A stretch of 64,000 nucleotides of DNA, taken from Liolophura sinensis. Its lineage: Eukaryota; Mollusca; Polyplacophora; Chitonida; Chitonidae. Made by a program: the position numbers and the translations under genes. Numbering within the stretch: the stretch's first letter is position 1; each line of letters opens with the position of its first letter. This document shows, piece after piece, positions 1 through 10,979 of this stretch. Under the pieces are notes generated by a model. The model was not told where the DNA came from. It searched no databases and saw only the letters and a program-made list of their open reading frames with translations. The stretch spans positions 8,828,193 to 8,892,192 of the forward strand of contig NC_088306.1 in NCBI RefSeq assembly GCF_032854445.1, written 5' to 3'.

Positions 1-2205
1 CATATCAAACCTCTGCACGAGCATTGGGTTTAACATGCCTTTTATATATCTGCCTGATCGTGCCCTGGAACTGGGCATTGATTCGACAGACGCCGCCTTT
101 CTGATTTCTGTGATTGGTATTGCTAACACCTTCGGTCGTATTGTCTTCGGGTGGCTGTCAGACAGACAATCTGTGAACAGACTGCACTTGTACAACTGCG
201 CTCTGACCATCTGTGGACTGTGGACAGCACTCAGTCCCCTCTGTACCACCTACCCTTGGCTCATTGCCTATGCTGCCTCCTTCGGACTCTTTATAGGTAA
301 ATATCCCTTATGTTAACTTCAAATCAACTGAGCCAATGACCAGAGAAAACCATACTTGATTCCAGAAATTTTTTATATCACATATGAGATTCATTGCACT
401 AATGAGGAGAAATGTGAAATATCAAAACTACTGTTTTCGATACATTATCCTTAAGCTCTTATGCTTAAAATGACAAAAGTGCGTGTACCTCATGCGAAAC
501 GTATTGTGAAGTACAGAATTTGGGTAATTGTTTCACAAACTCGCAAAGACTTCACAACAATGTCCACCCTGTTTTGCATGTAATACATATAATTACAAAA
601 TGTGTTCTTCGTAATATCCAAGCCTGTGTCTTCATGCATGCTTATTCGTTTGACCTTCAGGTGTGTATGTGTCCTTGACCTCCGTGGTGCTAGTTGACCT
701 TCTCGGCCTTGAAAAACTTACGAATTCGTTCGGCCTACTCCTTCTGTTTCAAGGCGTTGCCACACTCATAGGTCCACCAATTGCTGGTAAGTAACACCAT
801 GTATAATACAGTAACGACCCCACTGCTCTTAAGACAAACTGAAAAACGGTTGGTAAGCCTAATATGTTCACCGGAAACATGTTTCATCATATATTAGGCT
901 GGTTTATAAATTCCACAACTTAGGCGTGATGAGGCCAGGTTGGATGAATATCTTGTCTCCTGTCGTGTATTGTTTAACATGTAGTGTCATGAGCAGGTGG
1001 TTTAAAGGGTATCACGATATTAATGTTACAGGGGTGTAGTATAACCTGCTTTATTTATGTGCTGTGGACTTGACGCTATACTGAGAATGTTGTAAGTCTT
1101 CGACGACCGTTAGATTAACGGATGAGGAAAAACACAGAACTCGGCAGAAGACCATTGTCCTCTGCCATGTGGCTGACCATCCCCCTTGACCGAAGTGGAT
1201 TTCACCACAAATTCTCTTAGTTTTAATTGTAGCAGGCATTCCTGTATAATGGACGCTTGAGGACAATAACCTCAAGACCTCTCATCTTCAGCTCTTCAGC
1301 GAAAGTCACGCATTAAACAATTAAACCGGTTTTGAAAATTTCCTTATATTAAATCAAGCCAATAAATAGAAACAGATTTGTCTGTGATATAACAGTATTT
1401 ATGAGTGTATTTGTTACACGTCAGGTCTCGCGCTTAGTGGCGGCTGGTACTGAAAAGGAGTTAGTGGTATAGACAATGTAGCGGTATACCATATATAAGT
1501 ATCGTATGGTGCTCTAAAACAATAAACAATAAGCCTCACTCCAGTGAGAGAAATCCGAGGTTTATCCAGGTTGTAGTGAGGGCAGGTGAAGTTAAAAGCC
1601 AGTCATAAACGAAATGTAAGTACCTATTATACATTGCTCTGTCTCCATTTCTCTGTAGCATAAATGTAGAATATACGATTTTATTCAGAACTCCACTGAA
1701 GTTTCGTTTCGTATCGAATCGAAACATTATAGTAAGTGGCGGACTGATGTAAGAAGGCCTCCCAGATGTAAACCACCGACCTTCGGCTTAAACCTCGTAA
1801 ACCACCTGACTTAAAGCCACATGCGTTATAACGAGCAATGGATCTGAACAATTGTGAAGATAATCCAAGCTTAGAGAAACACCAGTCATAAGGTAAAGCG
1901 GTAACACTGTTTGCTTTTCTTTCCATTTGAACAGGTTGGATATATAGATACACCAGTCATACGGCAAAACGGTAACACTGTTTGCTTTTCTTTCCATTTG
2001 AACAGGTTGGATATATGACGGCACGGGCAGCTATGACATCTCTTTCATCGCAGAGGGCACCATGATTGCTTTAAGTGGCGTGATGCTTTGGTGGATACCT
2101 TGCTTACAGAGACGGCGCAACCGATCCACCGCAGGGACAGATCTGGAAGTGGACTTTGGAAAAGAATGCGATATCAAAGTGAAAGTGGATGATGTGTCGG
2201 CGTAA
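1..2205 (+). CDS. SLC16/monocarboxylate transporter-like protein, 3' part (last three coding exons)
   Basis: Exons read as 1-296 (open from base 2, phase 1 out), 661-786 (phase 1 in and out) and 2006-2205 (TAA at 2203-2205). The introns have GT-AG ends (gtaaat/ttcag, gtaagt/aacag). Together they give about 207 C-terminal residues of a 12-helix major-facilitator protein of the plasma membrane. Recognisable parts in order: [15 protein letters not shown] before helix 8; helix 8 with [14 protein letters not shown]; two further helices; [18 protein letters not shown]; then [14 protein letters not shown] and the last helix, followed by a basic tail (LQRRRNR) and an acidic/Lys end. These are typical of the MCT family, nearest by eye to the MCT12/14-like orphan group. 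The Arg of the helix-8 D-x-x-x-R proton/substrate pair of MCT1 seems kept, but the Asp position reads Asn, so H+-coupled lactate transport should not be assumed. The 5' exons lie outside the window. The last acceptor is duplicated (see 1879-2020). The substrate is unknown. Confidence 0.92.
1879..2020 (+). repeat. 71-bp tandem duplication carrying a second copy of the transporter's last splice acceptor
   Basis: Two adjacent copies, 1879-1949 and 1950-2020, are offset by exactly 71 bases and differ by only a few substitutions. Each holds the polypyrimidine tract, the acceptor TTTGAACAG and the first exon bases GTTGGATATAT. AG dinucleotides are at 1933-1934 and 2004-2005. Only the second copy leads into the real terminal exon. 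Splicing at the first would add about a dozen residues and stop at TAA 1973-1975, removing the last helix and tail. Confidence 0.85.
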
Positions 2206-5200
2206 ATTGTGGACAACAGATGGAATGTACAGCAGCTATAACAGATAGTGAATTCTGTGAAGGTGACATTATAGTATGTCTAAAACACCTACGGTCACGT
2301 ACAAGATCCACTTAGAATGCCCGACTCGGCGGTATACACTGTCCGATATGAGTCATGGTGATGCGGAGCCTGAAGGCTTTCACTATTATTCACTTAATAA
2401 GATACCACTCAGAAGCTCGGATGGACTGTGCAGACTGGTGAGAGGTTAGATCCTAAAACTGCTCAGGACCTGAGCCTACTGCAAAAGAGAGATGACAATT
2501 AAGGCAACAGTGAAACGGGTGAATGAAATGATACTCAATGTGATAAAAGCGTGATGGTAGATCAGTACCGAACTTAAATGTTATAAGAAGGCCATGAACG
2601 GTGGATCAGAGTCACTCTGGTTGAACCAGATATGATATACGGACAATCTGGAGATTGGTTAAAGCCCTCTGCATGCCATACGTCCATGAATCGAAGGTCA
2701 GCATGGTTCTAGAGGAGATGTAGACTGTACCTCCTGGGAATACAGTCACGGTACAAACACAAGAAGGGATGTGATTTGCAAAGGACTATTTTCGCTTATG
2801 AGCATTGGTGTCTTGATACACAGGATGATTTTCAGATGTTCCATCTGTCCTGAATCCGCAGCTGATAAATCTGAAACAGTATGATCCCTGAAATTTACTT
2901 GTCATCGGCTGAATATAGATAAAGAAACAAAATTAGGCATCGAAAAGGAGCTCAGGTTATCTGCTCGTCAGATTCTTGATTTCTTCCATTAGCACTTGTT
3001 TATGCTGTATTGCATACTGCTCAGGGAACGTTTGTACAAACTGATATCCTGTATGGCGTCTAACTGTATGATTCATATTAGTCGAATGACTATTCTGTTA
3101 GAAATCTGTGATGTTGTTTTATTACTCACGGCCGACTGCCTTGGATGTGAGTTAAGGATGTGACGGTTGTGTGACAGTTGTATGTGTAACTTGGGTTTTC
3201 ATAGGCAAACGTAACACATAAGTTGATCGCAACTTTTTTCATTTCCAAGAGAGACGTTTCAGTGTGGATGGTTATAACTTTACCAAGCATCATAAGTTGT
3301 GTGGCTGATTGCTGTTATTACATGCTTGATAACGTTTGCGGCTGCTTACATCTTTAGCAAGCCTTAACACATTTGAATGAATTCCGTAGCCAGCAGTCGC
3401 GTCGAAACATCTTTAAGGCAATTAGAAGATGTTGTCACGCACAAAGCGTTCGGTGTTTAGCCACCAGCTGTGAAATGCCACAAAAAATATGTATTGTGGA
3501 CCCGTTTTAGGGCCCTGTATGTCTACGTTCTCTCCGTTGTCATTGATTATAATGTATGCTAGAAAAGGTGCTGTGCTGTACAAGTTTTAATGAATTTTAA
3601 TCAGTGCGCATGCGCATCATAGTCCTTCATGTAAAAACACACGGTTGTGCGCGAATATCTACCGTGTTTTTTTTTTTTTACAACTTGGTTATTCTGATAT
3701 ACTTAATACGTGAATAGTGAACATACTTTGCAAACACGCAATTTATACATTAAAGTTTTTAAGCCTACATTTCATGCATTGGTATTACATTTGTGTATAC
3801 AGTGGCTCCATTACGTGACAATCCCGCTGTATTCGAACAGAGGACAGGAAACGTGACAAATGACTCACTTTTTAAGGTTAGACATGAGGTTGTAAAAACA
3901 GACTAAATGTTGTCAGCAAGTGACAGAGAAGCGGTCTAAATTGACGTCGTCGTTGATTTAAATCTTGTTACGATCACCAACGCTATGTTAATCTTATGTA
4001 CAACATAAGATTGAACTTGAATTATGTAACTGTGTTTCGTTTGGTTTGGCTACAATTGAATGAGGGGCCAATGATCGTCAACATTCGAGGCGGTGCTTGG
4101 TTCGTGGTGACGGTAGTGGTGGTTTTCCGTGGTAAAGGTGGCTCTAATGGCAATGGTGGTTGGTGTGGGGTGTGGTTTGGATGAGGTACATGGAGTCACT
4201 TATTGCCGACCGAAATGTTTGGGCTGTAATGGTCATGTTCTGCGCGTATATGTACCTATGCTTACAAATGTGCAAGTCTATAACAAGCATTCCACCAGCA
4301 TTGTGATTGTACATGTAACATTCGTCGCATGAATTACGGTAGTGCAGTACACGTGTTACATGTTTACAGGCCTATAACCATTGAACTAAACATGTTTTGT
4401 TTGAAGTGATCGATTCGAAACGTTGATGTAAATTATGGAATATGAACCCCAGAGACTTGAGATAAACTTACTTCCCTATTTAGAACGGCAGATTGCATAG
4501 TCCGCAGCTGAATTACCTCCCTTGCCTAATAAAGCAGCGGTAACGTAACGCGACACTAGTTATTGGCGCGTGGAACTACGAGAAGCGGAGCATCCAGTGA
4601 AGCGTACAGTGCGAAGGCTGTTTTGCGACAGTGGTAAATGGTGATTAGAGACCAGAATGGAGAAAAACAATATGACTGTGCATTGATGGTAGTCATTTGC
4701 AAACCAGCTGTATTTCTAGAGAGTGTTCTTAACAGAGATAAGTGTGGAGCCCTGTTTAATGCACCTCCTCCCCCCTCTACACCCCACCCCCACCCAACCA
4801 CTACTGAGTTAATCCCACTTGTTGTCACTCCGATAGTGTCCCGTTTTATCCCATTTCTTGATTTTAAGGAGTGTAAGACACGATGATGCACAAACTAAGT
4901 AGCCCATGCCGTGTAAGACATGATTTACCTCCCCCTACCATGTTGCTGGACAACTGATACAGGTAGGCAGCCGATCAAGAACTTTATTTTGGTTTAAAAA
5001 TATCCATGTACAATTGCAATAATAGTAGTTCTTGATTTATTTTTAGCCGGTGCTATTTCCGATGACATTGTATTAATATGCTATGGCATTCCTAGTTACT
5101 ACATTTGTATATTTTTGTTACACAAGCCATATGTAATGGGCTAAGCATAGTGTTTTCAAAGGCCTATATCTTACTTCACACAGCATGACGTTTTTTGGCC

Positions 5201-5517
5201 TATTATCGCCGTCCGATTTGGACGTATCGCAATATTCATCCCCATATGGCGTGTGAATGAGCTTGGGTGTGAGTGCATTAGTGAATGCATTGTAATGATG
5301 TGTAAGCAGCCCCATTGATATCATTATTTCAAAGGGTGATTTTTTTTTAATACAACCTCAGAGTTTGTTCTGCATAATATATCAGCCTTGTATAAAATGT
5401 ATCATTTTGAATCCCATGTTTGTAAGAACACTTTGTGGTGTATCTTATGTTGTCCTCGATTGACTATGCCTTCTGAAATACAGTTTACCTTTTTTTAAAA
5501 ACACATGGCACTTGTTT
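2206..5517. other. Intergenic stretch downstream of the transporter
   Basis: This presumably includes the transporter 3' UTR, but I see no convincing polyadenylation signal. No ORF here has coding character; the small open frames around 4000-4890 lie in G-rich or C-rich low-complexity sequence. A perfect NRF-1-like palindrome lies at 3605-3616. No other repeat family was recognised. Confidence 0.5.
3605..3616. promoter_or_regulatory. NRF-1-like palindrome TGCGCATGCGCA
   Basis: The 12 bases match the NRF-1 consensus (YGCGCAYGCGCR) on both strands. No start of transcription or coding exon is recognisable nearby, so a promoter role is only a possibility. Confidence 0.3.
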
Positions 5518-5645
5518 TTGTTATTTATTTCATTGGTATTTACGCCACACTCAAGAATATTTCCAGCATTATAGTGGGAGGAAACCTGGCAGGACACTTG
5601 GGAAACCCACCACCATCCACACGTTGCTGCAAGAACTTCGCAATT
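5518..5645 (-). mobile_element. tRNA-derived SINE (family S1), truncated
   Basis: This is the minus-strand tail of the S1 family: an A/T-rich ATTTATTT end, then a variant of ATTGGTGTTTTACGCCGTACT, the ATATTTC segment and the GTGGGAGGAAACC / CCACCATCC body. The tRNA-like head is missing and the copy is internally shortened. Confidence 0.75.
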
Positions 5646-5744
5646 GAAAACAGATGCGTGTCTCAAACAGTCTTCAACGTATTGCATTGGTTGGCCGCTT
5701 TGAGTATATGGACAGTTGCTATCAAAGCACACTGAGATAGATAT

Positions 5745-6025
5745 TTTATAATCGACAACTTATATTCAAGCATGGTACACGGTTTGAATTTTGATTTCAC
5801 TCTGTCGCCTATAACATATTTGTTTCTTTCCTACATCATTGAAAACTGTTGACTGCTTCTCTTTGTATGACTCCGTCCTATTTTTATACTCCATATACTT
5901 TCTTAGTTCTGTGGTGATTTGTGTCAAACGTCGTTTTGGGAATTGGTCTTGCTATTCTTGACCCGGAACGCCCTTGTAGGTTGACGGCTGGTATACGAAT
6001 GCCTGTTTCAACCCATAGATTTATA
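5745..6025 (+). repeat. Dispersed repeat R1 (unclassified)
   Basis: This copy shares several blocks with others in the window: ATCGACAA-TTATATTC, CTGTTGACTGCTTCTC, TGACTCCGTCCTA, GTCGTTTTGG-AATTGGTCT, then TTGACCC and GGCTGGTATACGAATGCC. Other copies lie near 7850-8115 (-), 14760-14885 (+), 32035-32115 (-), 41500-41610 (+), 48265-48500 (+) and 58500-58720 (-). It has no tRNA head, no poly-A and no clear inverted ends. Confidence 0.6.
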
Positions 6026-6270
6026 AGATTCCCATTCTGCAGCCTTCAGTACAGGTTTTGAATATGAATATGATGATTTGTGAATATGATGTCACGGAGA
6101 TCTCACGATTTCTCGCTTAAATTCACAGGGAATGCGCGGCTATGTATTCTGGTTTAGAGTTTTACAGAAGGATCTGTTGCGTCTACAAACTGCCAGAATC
6201 TGCTTGATAAAGCAGCGAACTTTTCTGCGGTGCCCAAAACATTCCTTGAGGTTCCTAACTGAGGGGAGAG

Positions 6271-6531
6271 GGGCCTACGTGGCTCAATTGGTTAGCGCGC
6301 TAGCATAGCGTAATGACCCAGGAGTCTCTCACCAATGCAGTCGCTGTGAGTTCAAGTCCAGGTCATGCTGGCTTCCCCTCTGGCCGTATGTGGGAAGGTC
6401 TGGCAGCAGCCTGCAGATGGTCGTGTGTTTCCTCCGGACTGCACCCGGTTTCCACTCACCATAATGCCGGCCTCCGTCGTTTAAGTGGAATATCCTTGAG
6501 CACGGCGTAAAACACAAATCAAATAAATAAA
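6271..6531 (+). mobile_element. tRNA-derived SINE (S1), full length
   Basis: The tRNA-like head carries an A box (GGCTCAATTGG) and a B box (GAGTTCAAGTCC). It is followed by the conserved body (GCTGGCTTCC, GGGAAGGTCTG, CAGATGGTCGTG, CACCATAATGCCGGCC) and the tail CACGGCGTAAAACACAAATC plus AAATAAATAA. This is one of the best reference copies of the family in the window. Confidence 0.9.
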
Positions 6532-6640
6532 CGACTGAAGAGAATTGACAAGGGGCCTTAGCTCACCGGTTATGTGTAACAATTTGCCAACTATTACATT
6601 ATGGCTCCTCTAGTTTAACTCTATGCCGTAATTTTTTATA
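6532..6640 (+). repeat. Dispersed repeat R2, 3' fragment
   Basis: It contains AATTGACAAGGGGCC, CACCGGTTATGTGTAACA, ATTTGCCAACTATTACA and AGTTTAACTCTATGC, matching the 3' half of the R2 family (fuller copies near 12700 and 58890). Confidence 0.6.
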
Positions 6641-7056
6641 TTATAACTACGGTGAAAACGATGAATTCTGAACTTCTGAACATATATGAAGATGGGTACT
6701 TTTCTGAAATTTTTCTTTAACCGGGTATCAGTGGACAAATATATTGGACTAGATGCATACCTTTAAAAGTTTAATTTGGATTAAATGTTTTCTTACCAAA
6801 ACCGGAAATTGCCTTTTTGCGCCATTGGTGAAATTGGTTGCAGGATTTTCCTGCGAACTGAAGAGTGAAGGAGCATTGATTGGAGAATACCGTCACACAG
6901 ATGTTATAGGTTGTTGATACATTATAAGTTTTTTCGACTGCTATTTTGAACCTTACTCAAATATCATATTTTTGTCTGTTTTTTGGTTATTTTTGTTCTG
7001 TGTTACTACCTAATTGGGAAGGACAATGCGCTCGTAGCCTGTAGAGCAGTGACTAA

Positions 7057-7285
7057 TATATTTATTTATCTATTTGATTGGCTTTACAATATTTCACTTA
7101 TACAACAGCGGTGGGATGGTGTGGGAAATCCACGAATATCCACCGGTTGCTGGAAGATGTTCCCACGTATGGCTGGAGAGGAAACCAGCATGAGCTGAAC
7201 CAACATGAGACTTGAACCCACAGGGATTGCATTTGTGAGAGGCTCCTAGATCCTTGCTGGAACGCTAACCACCGAGACCGCCCTG
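7057..7285 (-). mobile_element. tRNA-derived SINE (S1)
   Basis: On the minus strand it carries the tRNA-like head at the right end (GCTAACCACCGAGACCG, A-box side), a B-box-like TTGAACCCAC and the S1 body and tail. It is diverged, with a short deletion near the tail. Confidence 0.8.
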
Positions 7286-7526
7286 CAGTGAGTAAAGGGA
7301 GATAATCTAGTCTATGCTTGATGTAGAACTCTCCAATAGTTGAATTGTGCTGAGTTTTGGTCCTCGCAGAAATACAATTTTCTTGTGAAAAACCGGAACA
7401 AGTCGTGGAAACCTGGAAATTTACAGGATATTGCAATCAGTCATTGTGACACTATACTGTGTTTGTTTTAACCTGGCACCTGTATTTTAGCTATCTCTAA
7501 ATATGACTCATAGCTACTAAGAAATT

Positions 7527-7605
7527 TCCCCGGGCTCTGTCGTATAAGTGAATTATTCCTGAGTATGACGTAAAACCCCAACCAAATGAATAAATAAATA
7601 ATAAG
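7527..7605 (+). mobile_element. SINE S1 tail fragment
   Basis: Only the 3' portion is present: CCCCGGGCTCTG, GTCGTATAAGTGAA, GAGTATGACGTAAAACCCCA and an AAATGAATAAATAAATAA end. Confidence 0.7.
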
Positions 7606-7849
7606 AAATTGTCTTTTCGACAGTGCTGAGTGATCTGGTGTTGAAAACAAGATGAATGAGTTGAGAGCCAAATGGCGAGACAAATGAGGATAATTTCACA
7701 ACTGTGCATTATCTGGACAGTAACATGTCAAAGTTCTCTGCCCAAGGGGTAGATATATCGCGCTTTGTAGTATTTCTTGAATCCTGTGTAAAATGCGATG
7801 GTTTCAATGTATTAAGTAACTGATTTACGAAATATAGTTTCGGTGCGTA

Positions 7850-8115
7850 GAAACAGATATTCGTGTGCCAGCTGTCAATCAAGATGGGCGTCCCTGGTCA
7901 AAAATGGCAAGGCCAATTCCCAAAACGACATTTGCTAACACAATATTTTAAAGAAAGTACACAAAGTACGAAATTAGGATGAGGTATTGGCTTAGGCCAG
8001 GTGACTGTAAAATCAGTATTCACATCGTGCACCATGCTAGAATATAAATTGTCGATAATAAAATATGCATCTAAGTTGTGATTAATTAGGTCAATTAATC
8101 TTACTTCATCATTAC
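7850..8115 (-). repeat. Dispersed repeat R1
   Basis: Read on the minus strand it repeats the R1 blocks: TTATTATCGACAATTTATAT, AGCATGGTGCACG, GTCGTTTTGGGAATTGG and CAGCTGGCACACGAATATC. Confidence 0.55.
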
Positions 8116-8423
8116 TCCATGTCTTCAAATTAAGTTCTTCCGACGATCTGCTTGGCCAATATGGACTGACCGACAGAGCGATCTTTTGTTAATTGTCATG
8201 TTTGTTTCTATAACACTGGCGTTTATGTGAAAAGTTGACACTGCTCACAGATTTGGAGGCCTTCAAAAAGCAAAGGAGAAATTTTAAGTTCCTGCAAGTT
8301 GATAGTTTGAGTTTCATGCACATTTTTTTAGAACGCAGATATAGTTACAATTTATATTCACATGAACAATGTTACTAGTAGTATCTTTATGTTCTGGGAG
8401 TCTGGGGGGACTCCTTAGCCATA

Positions 8424-8700
8424 AAGGCAAAGAAATAACTAACCTGAAGTACACGTCAGACAAAAGACCATTAACCACAGTACTCATAAATAAATCGATT
8501 TATTTTTATCGAATTTCTAAAGCCTAGTAGAACGTATTTCGAATGTTAGAGTCAACGGTAGCATTTTCTGACCTTACTGGGACCAGTGACATCATATCAG
8601 GTTTTTAAGGACAGATTCGTTATTCCAGATTTCAGCCTTGAAACAAACCATTTCAAGAAAAACTATGCGTGTGACGTCACTGGCCAGTGACGTCACACGT
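8424..8700 (+). mobile_element. TTAA-type MITE relative, with a perfect internal palindrome
   Basis: The left end (AAAGGCAAAGAAA, GAAGTACACGTCAGACAAAA, GACCATTAAC) matches the terminal repeat of the MITE at 26529-26842. The right side repeats that element's TTTCA-GAAAAA-TATG-GTGTGACGT segment and runs into a 32-bp perfect palindrome at 8668-8699. A matching right end was not found, so the copy may be truncated or merged with the next element. Confidence 0.5.
8668..8699. repeat. Perfect 32-bp palindrome holding two CRE motifs
   Basis: The half-site is CGTGTGACGTCACTGG followed directly by its exact reverse complement. Each half contains TGACGTCA, the cAMP-response element. It lies at the right edge of a MITE-like sequence. 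Confidence 0.85.
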
Positions 8701-8704
8701 TTTC

Positions 8705-9265
8705 TTTCCTTTGAAAGATGAAAAAAACACAAAAAACATGGTCGTCAATATTTTTTTTTTTGGAAAAGAAAAAGACATTTCAAAAGAATTTGTTTGTGGT
8801 GGGCGTTTGGAACCACTCATAGTATATATTGTCTTTGTTAAAATAATAATATAATTCGGAATGTAACATATGTTTAATAAATATATTTACACTAGAATTT
8901 GATCTTTTCAGCCATAACAAATATGTTCAACCTGGATTTTGATCATATTTATATTTTTAATATAATCATAATTTTTATCATTAATTCAAATTAAGGCATG
9001 TGTTTGGATGTAAACAACAAATTTTCATTCAAGTAAATGTGTTTGATATGCATTACATACTTATTTAGAATATTATAAGGCAACGACGATATATGCCAAA
9101 TTGTGATCCCACATACCCACCATACAAAAATATTTTCAAATACCATTTTTCTGCTGAAAGAAAATATCGAAATTATGTTAAAGACCCTATTTGCCGCTAA
9201 AAAATCCGTCTCTTTGATCTGATTTTGGCAATATTTTTATGTTTTTTTTTTCTCCTTTTGGCGTT
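8705..9265 (-). mobile_element. MITE with long terminal inverted repeats, copy 1
   Basis: The inner ends of the inverted repeats read GTGGTGGGCGTTTGGAACCA on the left and ATACCCACCATACAAAAAT on the right. The right repeat continues outward to about 9265 (TCTCCTTTTGGCG), while the left one is shortened. The interior (CAACCTGGATTTTGATCA, GTTTGGATGTAAACAACAAA) matches, reversed, the copy at 50059-50677. It has no coding capacity, so it is non-autonomous. Confidence 0.75.
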
Positions 9266-9784
9266 ATTCGGAACGCTGCAGTTCGGCCCCCAGTTACATA
9301 CCATACTGAGGCTCGACTAACCGACGGGACACAAAACGGGAATGGTGTTTGGTACCCAGTGATTACAAAACCTGAGCGCTCAACAACCAATGGCGATCGA
9401 GTTTAGTTCGAGTACACTGACTGTTGGTTCAGAAACATTCAGATAGGGCTTATTCATGGCCGCTCAATCACAGTGAAGTGGTTCAAGTTTGTCACGGGTG
9501 GTGTGACACGGGTAGCGGCCCCAATAACCACTCCGTCTACCTCTAGCTGCTTAAATCCCCGTCGTAACATCCCACCTTCCATTCGCCTCACAATTTTTTT
9601 TAATGTTAATCCAATAAAGACTCGATTCACGCGTAAAATGCCTCCAGGTCATGTGATACAGTTGTGTTTTCAACCACGTATTTAAACTGGGTGAATACAA
9701 TTTTAGGAACGTATCTAAAAGCGGACTTTTGTATTTTTTCTTTTCCAACAGTGATACTCATTAGAAATTTTTATTATGAATAAG

Positions 9785-10025
9785 ACCGTTTCGGTGGCCT
9801 AGTGATTAGAGCGTTCGCCGCGAAGTCGGTGGGCATGGGGTCAAACCAAGGACTTTCAGAATGGTTAGTGTTGCTGCCTGTGAGGTTATACATGTATAAG
9901 AAAGACACAGGACTAGTTGGTCAGGCAACAGTTTGACGACAAGGACAGAAGAAGAAACGGTATACGTACACTAACCTATGCCAAAATTGCTAAGTACTAA
10001 GTCAAACCCAAAGCACACACATGCA
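9785..10025 (+). mobile_element. tRNA-derived SINE of a second family (S2)
   Basis: The head GGTGGCCTAGTGATTAGAGC is A-box-like and GGGGTCAAACC is B-box-like. The body then runs to a tail TTGCTAAGTACTAAGTCAAA-CCCAAAGCAC. The same TTAAGTACGTTAAACCCAAGC tail ends the better copy at 18095-18435. Confidence 0.6.
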
Positions 10026-10089
10026 TACTTGAATGGAGAAAGCGGGATTAAACCACTGAACCGTGGCAACTTACTGAAGAACTTTCCAT

Positions 10090-10357
10090 TTGATTTATTT
10101 GATTTGATCTGATTGGTATTTTACGCCGTACTCAACAATATTTCACTTATACGACGGCGACCAGCATTATGGAGGGTGGAATCCGGGCAGAGCCCGGGGG
10201 AAACCCACGACCAACCGCAGGCTGCTGACAGACCTTCCCACGTACAGTTGGAGAGGAAGGCAGCATGAGCTGGGCTTGAACAGCGACCGCATTGGTGAGA
10301 GACTCCTGGGTCATTACGCTGCGCTAGCGCGCTAACCAACTGAGCCACGGAGGTTCC
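10090..10357 (-). mobile_element. tRNA-derived SINE (S1), full length
   Basis: On the minus strand the tRNA head is at the right end (GAGCGGC side: CTAACCAACTGAGCCACGG), the B box lies in GGGCTTGAACAGC, and the body and TTTACGCCGTACTCAA tail are well kept. The short ORF within it is SINE sequence, not a gene. Confidence 0.9.
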
Positions 10358-10359
10358 AA

Positions 10360-10979
10360 CTTTACATTTGTGACGTACCCTAGTTTTGGTCGTCGATTAC
10401 TGTCACCAAGACCTTACGAACTTTAAGAGCAGAGGACACCACAATCTCCTGATGAAGGTCGGGATTGAACCAACTCCTCGTGTGTTCCAGCTGTAAAAAG
10501 ACCATCCATTAAACCACACGGTCATAGCCCACAGTACCAAATGGACATAAAACCTATGTCTAAATCAACAAAGTACAGTAGTATATCTAACGCCTGGTTT
10601 GACCTATTTACAAATTTACGAGTTACGTTACGAGAAATGTCCCTATGCATGTTATAAATGTAGGCTATTTCCTTATACAGTCCGACTGCCACCCTGGTCA
10701 CAACTTTTCAGCTTGATTCTGCAGGCCGTCTACTATACTGAAAGTAAGCCGTGCACCAGATAATGGAAAGACCAGTGCACTGACGCACAAAATTTTAGTG
10801 TGTTTATTTATATCAGGCAGAATTCGGATATATGGAGAGTCATGCTTACTGAATATTAAGCTTAAAGTATCCGTCACACTGATTACAGGAAACGTAGTGG
10901 CTTTGCAAATTAGTACAGCAAACTAGTGTGGTTAACACCTTGGCCCGGGCAGAGAGCACGTCTGTGCCGAAGTGAGATA
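10360..10979. other. Region upstream of TNF ligand A
   Basis: About 600 bases without an ORF or a recognisable repeat. I see no TATA box at a suitable distance from the start at 10980. A 5' untranslated exon could lie further upstream, since acceptor-like AGs occur at 10912-10925. Confidence 0.4.

Noticed and set aside
4556-4891. Frames of 82 and 111 codons on opposite strands
   Set aside because: They overlap fully and depend on a C-rich/G-rich run; no family pattern or splice context.
6271-6345. Functional tRNA gene
   Set aside because: A and B boxes are present, but no cloverleaf with acceptor stem can be closed, and the sequence continues into the SINE body.
6313-6510. Frames such as AVAVSSSPGHAGFPSG and CFTPYSRIFHLYDGG
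   Set aside because: They lie in S1 SINEs and recur at every copy; they are not genes.
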